Shown here: piece by piece, positions 26,875-33,981 of the stretch
How positions within the stretch are numbered: position 1 is the stretch's first letter
How the letters are laid out: the number at the start of each line of letters is the position of its first letter
NCBI RefSeq assembly: GCF_014642635.1
Contig: NZ_BMIQ01000004.1
Span: forward strand, 248,001-312,000
Reading direction: 5' to 3'
Length of the DNA: 64,000 bases
Origin: Aureimonas endophytica
GTDB lineage: Bacteria; Pseudomonadota; Alphaproteobacteria; Rhizobiales; Rhizobiaceae
The notes under the pieces: generated by a model
What the model was told of the DNA's origin: nothing
Databases searched by the model: none
Seen by the model: the letters and a program-made list of their open reading frames with translations, nothing else
Program-made: the position numbers and the translations under genes

Positions 26875-28536
26875 ATGACCGTGCTTCCGGAACCCGGCGT
26901 CGGCTTCGGCCCCGACTTTCCCTTCGACTTCGAGGGCTGGCTGCGCCATCCCGCCGGGCTCGGCGCCGTGCCGCCCGAGCGCCATGGCGAGGAGGTGGCG
27001 ATCGTCGGCGCCGGCATTTCCGGCATCGTCGCGGGCTACGAGCTGATGCGGCTCGGCCTGAAGCCGGTGCTCTACGAGGCGGGGCTGCTCGGCGGCCGGC
27101 TGCGCAGCCAGGCCTTCCAGGGCGCGGAGGGCATCGTCGCCGAGCTCGGCGGCATGCGCTTCCCGCGCTCCTCCACGGCTTTCTTCCATTATGTCGACGG
27201 GCTCGGCCTCGCGACCAAGCCCTTTCCCAATCCACTGACCCCGGCGGCCGGCTCGACGGTGATCGATCTCGAGGGCCGGACCTATTATGCCGAGACGCTC
27301 GCCGACCTGCCGCCGCTCTTTTCCGAGGTGGCCGAGGCCTACGAGGCGGCGCTGGAAGAGGCCTTCTCCTTCGCCGCCATGCGCCGCGCCATCCGCGCCC
27401 GCGATGCCGAGGCCGTGCGCGCCCTCTGGGAGCCGCTCGTGCATCTCTGGGACGAGCGCACCTTCTACGACTTCGTCACCAATTCCGACGCCTTCCAGCG
27501 CCTGTCCTTCCACCATCGCGAGGTCTTCGGCCAGGTCGGCTTCGGCACCGGCGGCTGGGATTCGGACTTTCCGAATTCCATGCTGGAGATCCTGCGCGTC
27601 AACGCGCTCGAATTCGACACGGACCAGCATCTCGTCGTCGGCGGCGTCGGGCAGGTGCCGCACGGCCTCTGGCGCGCGACGCCCGAACGGATGGCGCATT
27701 GGCCGAAGGGCACCTCGCTCGCCAGCCTGCACCGGGGCGCGCCGCGCCCGGGCGTCGCGGCGCTGAAGCGCCTGCCGGACGGGCGCATCGAGGTGACGGA
27801 CCGCTGGGGCCGGCGCCAGGCCTTCGCCGCCGTGCTCGCCACCTGCCAGAGCTGGCTCCTCACCACGTCCATCGCCACCGACGAGAGCCTGTTCAGCCAC
27901 AAGCTCTGGATGGCGCTCGACCGCACGCGCTACATGCAGTCTTCCAAGACCTTCGTGATGGTCGACCGGCCCTTCTGGCGCGACAAGGACCCGCTGACCG
28001 GCCGCGACGCGATGTCGATGACGCTGACCGACCGGCTGACGCGCGGCACCTATCTCTTCGACAACGGCCCGGACCAGCCGGGCGTGATCTGCCTGACCTA
28101 TTCCTGGATGTCGGACGCGCTGAAGATGCTGCCGCTGCCGGTGGACCAGCGGGTGCGGCTGGCGCTGTCGGCACTGAGACAGGTCTATCCGACGCTCGAC
28201 ATCGCCTCGCATATCGTCGGCGATCCGATCACCGTGTCCTGGGAGGCGGATCCCAACTTCCTCGGCGCCTTCAAGGGAGCGCTGCCCGGCCATTACCGCT
28301 ACAATCACCGCATGTATTCGCATTTCATGCAGAAGGACCTGCCGGCGACGGAGCGCGGCATCTTCCTCGCCGGCGACGACGTCTCCTGGACGCCGGCCTG
28401 GGTGGAGGGCGCGGTGCAGACGGCGCTGAACGCCGTCTGGGGCATCATGGCCCATTTCGGCGGCCGCAGCCCGGCCGACAATCCCGGCCCCGGCGATGTC
28501 TGGGACCGGCTGAAGCCGGTCGCCCTCGGCGAGTGA
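26875..28536 (+). CDS. L-lysine 2-monooxygenase-like flavin amine oxidase
   Basis: A 553-residue FAD enzyme of the amino-acid 2-monooxygenase group (DavB/IaaM). It has dinucleotide motif EVAIVGAGISGIVAGYELM, GGRLRSQAF, the substrate-side AELGGMRFPRSSTAFFHYVD, and the C-terminal flavin motif FLAGDDVSWTPAWVEGAVQTALN. From memory the blocks GFGTGGWDSDFPNSMLE and RGTYLFDNG match Pseudomonas DavB closely. DavB turns L-lysine into 5-aminovaleramide. The related IaaM makes indole-3-acetamide from tryptophan, so substrate needs proof. No amidase gene (davA or iaaH) is in the window. Start is ATG 26875. The next gene downstream is riboswitch-controlled ribH and is not obviously related. Confidence 0.85.
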   Translation: MTVLPEPGVGFGPDFPFDFEGWLRHPAGLGAVPPERHGEEVAIVGAGISGIVAGYELMRLGLKPVLYEAGLLGGRLRSQAFQGAEGIVAELGGMRFPRSSTAFFHYVDGLGLATKPFPNPLTPAAGSTVIDLEGRTYYAETLADLPPLFSEVAEAYEAALEEAFSFAAMRRAIRARDAEAVRALWEPLVHLWDERTFYDFVTNSDAFQRLSFHHREVFGQVGFGTGGWDSDFPNSMLEILRVNALEFDTDQHLVVGGVGQVPHGLWRATPERMAHWPKGTSLASLHRGAPRPGVAALKRLPDGRIEVTDRWGRRQAFAAVLATCQSWLLTTSIATDESLFSHKLWMALDRTRYMQSSKTFVMVDRPFWRDKDPLTGRDAMSMTLTDRLTRGTYLFDNGPDQPGVICLTYSWMSDALKMLPLPVDQRVRLALSALRQVYPTLDIASHIVGDPITVSWEADPNFLGAFKGALPGHYRYNHRMYSHFMQKDLPATERGIFLAGDDVSWTPAWVEGAVQTALNAVWGIMAHFGGRSPADNPGPGDVWDRLKPVALGE

Positions 28537-28580
28537 GGGAGGCGGTTGCGTTCCAGCCGCGTCGCCGCTAGCCTTCTCGC

Positions 28581-28722
28581 GTTCTCAGGGCGGGGTGGAA
28601 GTCCCCACCGGCGGTAGGCGGCCTCGGCCGCGAGCCCGCGAGCTCGGGCCTCGCCTTCGGCGGGGGCGGGCAGACCAGGTCGAATGCCTGGGCCGACGGT
28701 CAGAGTCCGGATGGAAGAGAAC
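28581..28722 (+). promoter_or_regulatory. FMN riboswitch (RFN element)
   Basis: All conserved blocks of the RFN aptamer are present in order: CTCAGGGCGGGGTGGAAGTC, CCCACCGGCGGTA, GAGCCCGCGAGC, a G+C-rich variable arm, CAGACC...AATGCC, GCCGACGGTCAGAGTCCGGA and TGGAAGAGAAC. The closing helix P1 pairs GTTCTC (28581-28586) with GAGAAC (28717-28722). It lies 70 bases upstream of ribH and should repress it when FMN is plentiful. Confidence 0.97.
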
Positions 28723-28795
28723 ATGGGTGACGGGCGCCTCTACCGGCGACCGGTCGCGCATGCGATCGCCTTGGCGGACATGTCGTCAACCCATG
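28723..28795 (+). promoter_or_regulatory. expression platform: helix that can sequester the ribH start codon
   Basis: ATGGGT (28723-28728), directly after riboswitch P1, is complementary to ACCCAT (28789-28794). The latter contains the first two bases of the ribH ATG. The adjoining GAC/GTC extends the pairing with a bulge. This points to control of translation initiation rather than termination, because no T-run terminator is seen here. Confidence 0.5.
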
Positions 28796-29260
28796 AAGGG
28801 GATCGCCGTGGCATCCGCCCGCTATGCATTCGTGAAGGCCAATTGGCACAAGGAGATCGTCGAGCGCGCGCTCGTCGGCTTCACCGAGATCATTCCCGCC
28901 GCCGAGGTCGACGTCTTCGACGTGCCCGGCGCCTTCGAACTGCCGCTGATGGCGCGCGATCTCGCCGCGACCGGCCGCTACGCGGCGGTGGCGGCGGCGG
29001 CGCTCGTCGTCGACGGCGGCATCTACCGGCACGACTTCGTCGCCCAGGCGGTGGTCGACGGCCTGATGCGCGCCGGGCTCGACACCGGCGTGCCGGTGCT
29101 CTCGGTCTCGCTGACGCCGCATCACTTCCAGGAAACGCCGCATCATATCGGCATCTTCCGCGAGCATTTCGTGGAGAAGGGCCGGGAGGCGGCCCGCGCC
29201 GCCCTCATGATCGGCGCGACGCGCCGCGCCGCCCTCGACCCGCTGCGCAGCGCCGCCTGA
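28793..29260 (+). CDS. ribH: 6,7-dimethyl-8-ribityllumazine synthase, RibH2 type
   Basis: A 155-residue enzyme joining 5-amino-6-ribitylaminouracil and 3,4-dihydroxy-2-butanone 4-phosphate, the penultimate riboflavin step. Motifs: KANWHKEIVERAL, FDVPGAFELPLMARDL, the loop VVDGGIYRHDFVAQAVVDGLM and VPVLSVSLTPHHFQE. GGIYRHDFVA and LTPHHF are the pattern of the decameric Brucella RibH2, not the icosahedral RibH1 (which has GATPHFDYV). The start at ATG 28793 was chosen because family similarity begins there. Shine-Dalgarno sequence is weak and the ATG lies in the riboswitch-linked helix. No other rib genes are adjacent. Confidence 0.95.
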   Translation: MKGIAVASARYAFVKANWHKEIVERALVGFTEIIPAAEVDVFDVPGAFELPLMARDLAATGRYAAVAAAALVVDGGIYRHDFVAQAVVDGLMRAGLDTGVPVLSVSLTPHHFQETPHHIGIFREHFVEKGREAARAALMIGATRRAALDPLRSAA

Positions 29261-29308
29261 GACGGAAGAACGGATCGTCGCGCGGGACGGCGCCGTCCCG
29301 CGCGCGTC

Positions 29309-29614
29309 TCATCCAGCCTTCGCTTCGTGGGCGAGGGACGATGTGTGCAGCGTCAGTCCCAAGGCCTTGACGACCCCCAGAAGCGTCGAAAGCTTCGGAT
29401 CGCCCGCCGGGCTCAGAGCCTTGTAGAGAGCTTCGCGGGTGACGCCGGCCTCTTTCGCGACGAGGGTCATTCCGCGCGCCCGCGCCACGATGCCGAGGGC
29501 ATGGGCGATGGCCGCGGGATCGCCTTCTCGAAAGGCTTCGTCGAGAAACTCCGCCTGTGCCTCGGATGAATCGAGAAATTCGGCGGCATCGAAGGGGATG
29601 GTTTCAATCGCCAT
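29309..29614 (-). CDS. HigA-like addiction module antitoxin
   Basis: A 101-residue antitoxin of the putative addiction-module antidote family (TIGR02684-like). The N-terminal toxin-binding part (ETIPFDAAEFLDSSEAQAEFL) is followed by a helix-turn-helix (ARARGMTLVAKEAGVTREALYKALSPAGDPKLSTLLGVVKALGL). It starts at 29614 inside the end of the toxin gene (11-base overlap), so translation is coupled. It should neutralise the toxin and repress the operon, probably through the palindrome at 29900-29915. Confidence 0.9.
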   Translation of the reverse strand: MAIETIPFDAAEFLDSSEAQAEFLDEAFREGDPAAIAHALGIVARARGMTLVAKEAGVTREALYKALSPAGDPKLSTLLGVVKALGLTLHTSSLAHEAKAG

Positions 29615-29897
29615 GATCGGATTCCCATTGGGACGCGAGCCGGCGGGCCGCCTCGATGTCACGGCCCTGACTTGATTTGTCGCCGCCGCACAGAAGGATC
29701 ACCAGCATCTTGCCGCGTCGCATGAAATAGACCCGATAGCCCGGGCCATGGTCGATCCGCAGTTCACCGAGGCCGTCGAAAAACTTGGCGTCTCCGAACT
29801 GGCCGCGTTCGAGTCGCACGATGCGACGGTAGGCTTGCCGGTCGCGAAGACCGATCAGCCATTTCCGAAAGCTCGCGGTCTGGCGAAGCTCGAACAT
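29604..29897 (-). CDS. RelE/HigB-like toxin (Gp49-like family)
   Basis: A 97-residue basic toxin: FELRQTASFRKWLIGLRDRQAYRRIVRLERGQFGDAKFFDGLGELRIDHGPGYRVYF, then the conserved C-terminal strand RRGKMLVILLCGGDKSSQGRDIEAARRLA. This is the TIGR02683 pattern of HigB-like toxins that cleave translated mRNA. The start at 29897 (MFELRQ) lies three bases from a perfect palindrome. The frame is open far upstream, but that part is antisense to terC. Second chromosomal toxin-antitoxin module in the window; it differs in family from the one at 10025. Confidence 0.9.
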   Translation of the reverse strand: MFELRQTASFRKWLIGLRDRQAYRRIVRLERGQFGDAKFFDGLGELRIDHGPGYRVYFMRRGKMLVILLCGGDKSSQGRDIEAARRLASQWESDHGD

Positions 29898-29899
29898 AT

Positions 29900-29915
29900 G
29901 TGAACTGTAGTTCAC
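29900..29915. promoter_or_regulatory. perfect palindrome GTGAACT-GT-AGTTCAC, candidate antitoxin operator
   Basis: A perfect 7-bp inverted repeat with a 2-bp spacer begins two bases upstream of the toxin ATG. Spacing and position fit an operator bound by the HigA-like antitoxin dimer. Being so close to the start, it may block transcription, or the hairpin in the mRNA may mask the start codon. Confidence 0.65.
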
Positions 29916-30226
29916 GAGACGCAAACCTGCGATCGGTCTGCGAATTCTCAGGAGAGGCCGCTTGAAGTTTTCGTGGTGCAACACCATTTCGCCAGTGAAC
30001 CCCTGATCCGGGCCCCTCTGGCGGAAGGTGTCGGCCCTTCCGTGATGTCGGATCGCGTGACGAGCGCGTGCCGACATCGGAGACCCGACGTGATCGCGGC
30101 CTTCCCTCTCCTCTCCGTTGCCGGCTCCTCGGCTCGTGTCCTGCCTTCGCGCCGTCTGGCGGGCGCTGGCTGGTCTGTCCTTGCCGCCAGCGCGCGACCT
30201 CGCGCCTTCGCCATCGCCTCCTTCTG
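29916..30226. other. divergent spacer between toxin-antitoxin module and terC
   Basis: No supported gene. The frames here lack ribosome binding sites and resemble nothing. Together with the hairpin that follows, the spacer from 29898 to 30348 must hold the divergent promoters of the toxin-antitoxin operon and terC. It could encode a small RNA ending at the 30227-30276 hairpin. I do not see the conserved blocks of a Mn riboswitch. Confidence 0.4.
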
Positions 30227-30276
30227 AGGGGCTGCCGTCGCCCGAGGGATCGGTTCCTCGGGCGACGGCAGCCCCT
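30227..30276 (+). other. perfect 21-bp hairpin in the terC leader region
   Basis: AGGGGCTGCCGTCGCCCGAG plus G (30227-30247) is perfectly complementary to 30256-30276, around an 8-base loop (GATCGGTT). It is the strongest simple hairpin in the window. It follows no annotated gene on either strand: terC begins 72 bases downstream, and the toxin gene runs the other way. Options are an attenuator of terC, the terminator of an unannotated small RNA, or a binding site. Only TT follows the stem, so it is not a classic intrinsic terminator. Confidence 0.7.
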
Positions 30277-30348
30277 TGCCGGCCGGTGCCGGTGTGGGGA
30301 CCTTGATGGAATTGCGGATCGGGACGATCCGGCGCGAAGGAGGGAGTC

Positions 30349-31407
30349 TTGGAACAACCCGTATCGACGGCGGCGGCGGAGACCGCGCTGACGGGCATCT
30401 CGCCCGATGTGGTGCCGCTCTGGGTCTGGCTCGCCACGATCGGCGGCATCGCCGCGCTCTTCGTCTTCGACTTCCTCACCCATGTGAGGAAGCCGCACGA
30501 GCCGAGCTTCAAGGAATCGGCGCTCTGGTCCACGTTCTACATGACGCTGGCGATGCTCTTCGGCGTCGGCGTCTTGCATTTCTGGGATCGCGACCACGGC
30601 GTCGAATATTTCGCCGGCTTCATCACCGAGAAGTCGCTCTCGGTCGACAATCTCTTCGTCTTCGTCATCATCATGAAGAGCTTCATGGTGCCGCGCGCCT
30701 ATCAGCAGAAGGCGCTGCTCATCGGCATCGTCATCGCGCTGGTCATGCGTGGCATCTTCATCGCGCTCGGCGCGGCGGCGATCGAGCGCTTCTCCTGGGT
30801 GTTCTATCTCTTCGGCCTCTTCCTGCTCTGGACCGCCTGGAAGCTGATCGTCGAGAGCCTGAAGCACGGCAAGTCGACCGACGAGGCCTATGAGCCGAAC
30901 GGTCTGGTGAAATGGTTCCAGCGCCATCTGCCGACCACCGACGACTTCCGGGGCAATGCGCTGACCATCATCGAGAACGGCAAGCGCTTCTTCACGCCGA
31001 TGTTCATCGTCATCCTGGCGCTCGGCATGACGGACCTGCTCTTCGCGCTGGATTCGATCCCCGCGATCTACGGCCTCACCGACGCCCCCTATATCGTCTT
31101 CACCGCCAATGCCTTCGCGCTGCTCGGCCTGTTGCAGCTCTACTTCCTGATCGGCGGCCTGCTCGACCGGCTCGTCTATCTCGGCATCGGCCTGTCGCTG
31201 ATCCTCGCCTTCATCGGCGTGAAGCTCATCGTCCATGCGGTGGAGGCCAACACGCTGCCCTTCCTCAATGGCGGCCAGCCGATCGCGGTGCCCTCCTGGA
31301 TGCATATCGAGATCGACCAGTCGCTGATGGTGATCGTCGGCATCCTCGTGATCACGACGGTGGCGAGCCTCCTGAAGAGCCGCTCGGACGCCCGCAAGGC
31401 GGCCTGA
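30349..31407 (+). CDS. TerC family integral membrane protein
   Basis: A 352-residue membrane protein of the TerC/Alx family (about eight to nine helices). The charged in-membrane motifs are intact: LFVFDFLTH, ITEKSLSVDNLFVFVIIMKSF and LALGMTDLLFALDSIPAIYGLT, with Asp/Glu residues that could bind Mn2+ or other cations. Family members are linked to metal (Mn, tellurite) homeostasis, with recent work favouring Mn export or metalation of exported proteins. Start is TTG 30349 after the strong AAGGAGGGAG. A strong hairpin precedes it and an intrinsic terminator follows. Confidence 0.95.
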   Translation: MEQPVSTAAAETALTGISPDVVPLWVWLATIGGIAALFVFDFLTHVRKPHEPSFKESALWSTFYMTLAMLFGVGVLHFWDRDHGVEYFAGFITEKSLSVDNLFVFVIIMKSFMVPRAYQQKALLIGIVIALVMRGIFIALGAAAIERFSWVFYLFGLFLLWTAWKLIVESLKHGKSTDEAYEPNGLVKWFQRHLPTTDDFRGNALTIIENGKRFFTPMFIVILALGMTDLLFALDSIPAIYGLTDAPYIVFTANAFALLGLLQLYFLIGGLLDRLVYLGIGLSLILAFIGVKLIVHAVEANTLPFLNGGQPIAVPSWMHIEIDQSLMVIVGILVITTVASLLKSRSDARKAA

Positions 31408-31428
31408 TCCGGCCATCGGAAGACATGG

Positions 31429-31462
31429 AAAGGGCGGGGCGCTCCGGTGCCCCGCCCTTTTT
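31429..31462 (+). terminator. intrinsic terminator of terC, probably bidirectional
   Basis: AAAGGGCGGGGC-GCTCCGGT-GCCCCGCCCTTT, a 12-bp stem with an 8-base loop followed by TTTC. The A-rich left flank would also give a T-run for the converging PH-domain gene. Confidence 0.9.
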
Positions 31463-31464
31463 CG

Positions 31465-31848
31465 TCACTTGCGGCCAAGGATGCCGGCCGCGAGCGCCTT
31501 CTGGATGCCGACGAGATTGGCGCCGCGCGCGATCTCGCGCTTGAACGGCTGCGGCTGGCCGGACACGAAGATCGTCAGCTCGCCATCCGTGTCGAAGCTG
31601 CCGGCCGTTTCCACCGTGAACATGGTGATCGAGCGATAGGGGATCGAATGGAAGGCGCGCTTCTTGCCCGTCATTCCCTGCTTGTCGACGAAGATCAGCC
31701 GGCGGTCGGTGAAGACCACCAGATCGCGCAGGATGGCGAAGGCGACCTCGACGCTCTCGTCCGGCACCAGTGCCGGTTCGAGATCCCGGCGGACGCCTTC
31801 GGCGTCCACATCGCTGGCAAGGCCGAGAAGCCCGGACAGAAGACCCAT
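31465..31848 (-). CDS. bacterial PH domain protein
   Basis: A 127-residue soluble protein with the bacterial PH-like domain (DUF1696 type). Typical strand pattern: ILRDLVVFTDRRLIFVDKQG, KKRAFHSIPYRSITMFTVETAGSFDTDGELTIFVSG and C-terminal helix NLVGIQKALAAGILGRK. The fold is known from structures, the role is unknown; a stress role has been proposed for some members. Monocistronic, converging on terC with a shared terminator region. Downstream of typA on the same strand but separated by the typA terminator. Confidence 0.88.
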   Translation of the reverse strand: MGLLSGLLGLASDVDAEGVRRDLEPALVPDESVEVAFAILRDLVVFTDRRLIFVDKQGMTGKKRAFHSIPYRSITMFTVETAGSFDTDGELTIFVSGQPQPFKREIARGANLVGIQKALAAGILGRK

Positions 31849-31922
31849 GATGCTCGCTCTCCGATCGATCGTGTTCGGCGAGATGTCGGGCCGGTGGAGG
31901 GGCGGGCCAAGGGGCGGACATG

Positions 31923-31950
31923 AAAAAGGCGGGACCTCGCGGCCCCGCCT
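31923..31950 (-). terminator. intrinsic terminator of typA
   Basis: On the minus strand AGGCGGG (31950-31944) pairs with CCCGCCT (31933-31927), followed by TTTTTC. It is 27 bases past the typA stop. Confidence 0.85.
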
Positions 31951-31976
31951 CCGACTGAATGCCGCTGTTGCGCGCC

Positions 31977-33806
31977 TCAGGCGGCGCTGCGGGCCTTCTC
32001 GAAGCGCTTGCGCTCATGCGGGTCGAGGTAGAGCTTGCGCAGGCGGATCGACTTCGGCGTCACCTCGACCAGCTCGTCGTCCTGGATCCAGGACAGGGCG
32101 CGGTCGAGCGTCATGCGGATCGGCGTCGTCAGCTTCACCGCCTCGTCCTTGCCGGCGGCGCGGATATTGGTGAGCTGCTTGCCCTTCAGGACGTTCACTT
32201 CGAGGTCGTTGTCGCGGCTGTGGATGCCGATGATCATGCCCTCATAGACCTTCACGCCCGGATCGATGACCATCGGGCCGCGATCCTCCAGGTTGAAGAG
32301 CGCATAGGCCACGGCCTCGCCGGCGGCGTTGGAGATGAGGACGCCGTTGATGCGGCCGGCCAGCGCGCCCTTGTAAGGCTGGTAGGAATGGAACAGGCGG
32401 TTCATCACGGCGGTGCCGCGCGTGTCCGTCAGGAGCTCCGACTGGTAGCCGATGAGGCCGCGCGTCGGGGCGAGGAAGACGAGACGCTGGCGGCCGCCGC
32501 CCGAGGGACGCAGCTCCTTCATCTCAGCCTTGCGCTCGCTCATCTTCTGCACGACGACGCCCGAATGCTCCTCGTCGACGTCGATCACGACCTCTTCGAT
32601 CGGCTCCAGCGTCTCGCCGGTGGCTTCGTCCTTCTGCATCACGACGCGCGGACGCGAGACGCCGATCTCGAAGCCTTCGCGGCGCATGGTCTCGATGAGG
32701 ACGGCGAGCTGCAATTCGCCGCGGCCGGAGACGTAGAACGAGTCCTTGTCCTCCGACTCCTCGATCTTCAGCGCGACATTGCCCTCGGCCTCCTTCAGGA
32801 GACGGTCGCGGATGACGCGGCTCGTGACCTTGTCGCCCTCGGTGCCGGCGAGCGGCGAATCGTTGACGAGGAAGCTCATCGTGACGGTCGGCGGATCGAT
32901 CGGCTGCGCGGCGAGCGCCTCGGTGACGGCGGGATCGCAGAACGTGTCGGCGACCGTGCCCTTCGACAGGCCGGCGATGGCGACGATGTCGCCCGCTTCC
33001 GCGTAGTCGACCGGCTGGCGCTCCAGGCCCCGGAAGGCGAGGATCTTGGAGATGCGGCCGGATTCGAGCTGCGAGCCGTCCTGCGCCAGCACCTTCACCG
33101 ACTGGTTCGGCTTCAGCGAGCCGGACTGGATGCGGCCGGTGATGAGACGGCCGAGGAAGGGATTGGCCTCGAGGATGGTGCCGATCATCTTGAAGGGCTC
33201 GTCCTTGCCGGCGGTGTCCGGCTCCGGAACATGCTTCAGGATGAGGTCGAAGAGCGGGGCGAGACCCTGGTCCTGCGGGCCTTCCGGCGCTTCCGCCATC
33301 CAGCCGCCGCGACCCGAGCCGTAGAGCACCGGGAAGTCGAGCTGCTCCTCGTTGGCGTCGAGCGCGACGAAGAGGTCGAAGATCTCGTCCAGCACTTCCT
33401 CGTGGCGCTCGTCCGGGCGGTCGATCTTGTTGATCGCGACGATCGGCTTCAGGCCGACCTTCAGCGCCTTGCCGAGCACGAACTTGGTCTGCGGCATCGG
33501 GCCTTCGGACGCGTCGACGAGGATCACCGCGCCGTCCACCATGTTCAGGATGCGCTCGACCTCGCCGCCGAAATCGGCGTGGCCGGGAGTGTCGACGATG
33601 TTGATGCGCGTGTCCTTCCAGACGACCGAGGTCGCCTTGGCGAGGATGGTGATGCCGCGCTCCTTCTCGAGATCGTTGGAGTCCATCGCGCGTTCTTCGG
33701 TGCGCTGGTTCTCCCGGAAGGAGCCGGACTGCGCGAGCAGCTTGTCGACAAGGGTCGTCTTGCCATGGTCGACGTGCGCGATGATCGCGATGTTGCGAAG
33801 CTTCAT
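31977..33806 (-). CDS. typA: translational GTPase TypA/BipA
   Basis: A 609-residue ribosome-associated GTPase related to EF-G. G domain motifs: [18 protein letters not shown] (G1), RGITILAK (G2), [16 protein letters not shown] (G3), [16 protein letters not shown] (G4). The C-terminal half keeps the TypA-specific region ending [12 protein letters not shown]. It acts in 50S assembly and stress or low-temperature growth. Length matches the family. Encoded alone with its own terminator; rmuC lies 175 bases upstream on the same strand. Confidence 0.97.
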   Translation of the reverse strand: MKLRNIAIIAHVDHGKTTLVDKLLAQSGSFRENQRTEERAMDSNDLEKERGITILAKATSVVWKDTRINIVDTPGHADFGGEVERILNMVDGAVILVDASEGPMPQTKFVLGKALKVGLKPIVAINKIDRPDERHEEVLDEIFDLFVALDANEEQLDFPVLYGSGRGGWMAEAPEGPQDQGLAPLFDLILKHVPEPDTAGKDEPFKMIGTILEANPFLGRLITGRIQSGSLKPNQSVKVLAQDGSQLESGRISKILAFRGLERQPVDYAEAGDIVAIAGLSKGTVADTFCDPAVTEALAAQPIDPPTVTMSFLVNDSPLAGTEGDKVTSRVIRDRLLKEAEGNVALKIEESEDKDSFYVSGRGELQLAVLIETMRREGFEIGVSRPRVVMQKDEATGETLEPIEEVVIDVDEEHSGVVVQKMSERKAEMKELRPSGGGRQRLVFLAPTRGLIGYQSELLTDTRGTAVMNRLFHSYQPYKGALAGRINGVLISNAAGEAVAYALFNLEDRGPMVIDPGVKVYEGMIIGIHSRDNDLEVNVLKGKQLTNIRAAGKDEAVKLTTPIRMTLDRALSWIQDDELVEVTPKSIRLRKLYLDPHERKRFEKARSAA

Positions 33807-33981
33807 GAAGAATCCACCGGTCGGAGAGAGTATCCGGCGGATCGCATGGGCCTTCAGACCGCATTCCGCCGCGAATTCGGGCCGTCCCTACACGAATTTT
33901 CGCAATCGCGAAAGTCTCGCGCACCCGCTTTGCGATGCGCGAGGGGCAGGGCACCCATGCGGGGGCGCCGGTGCCTCCGTC

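Noticed and set aside
23921-27235. 1104-codon open frame on the minus strand across the chemoreceptor and flavoenzyme
   Set aside because: Antisense to genes with unmistakable motifs; composition artefact.
29916-30348. Mn-responsive yybP-ykoY riboswitch upstream of terC
   Set aside because: I searched by eye for its conserved GGGGAGTAG-type core and did not find it. Only the 21-bp hairpin is evident.
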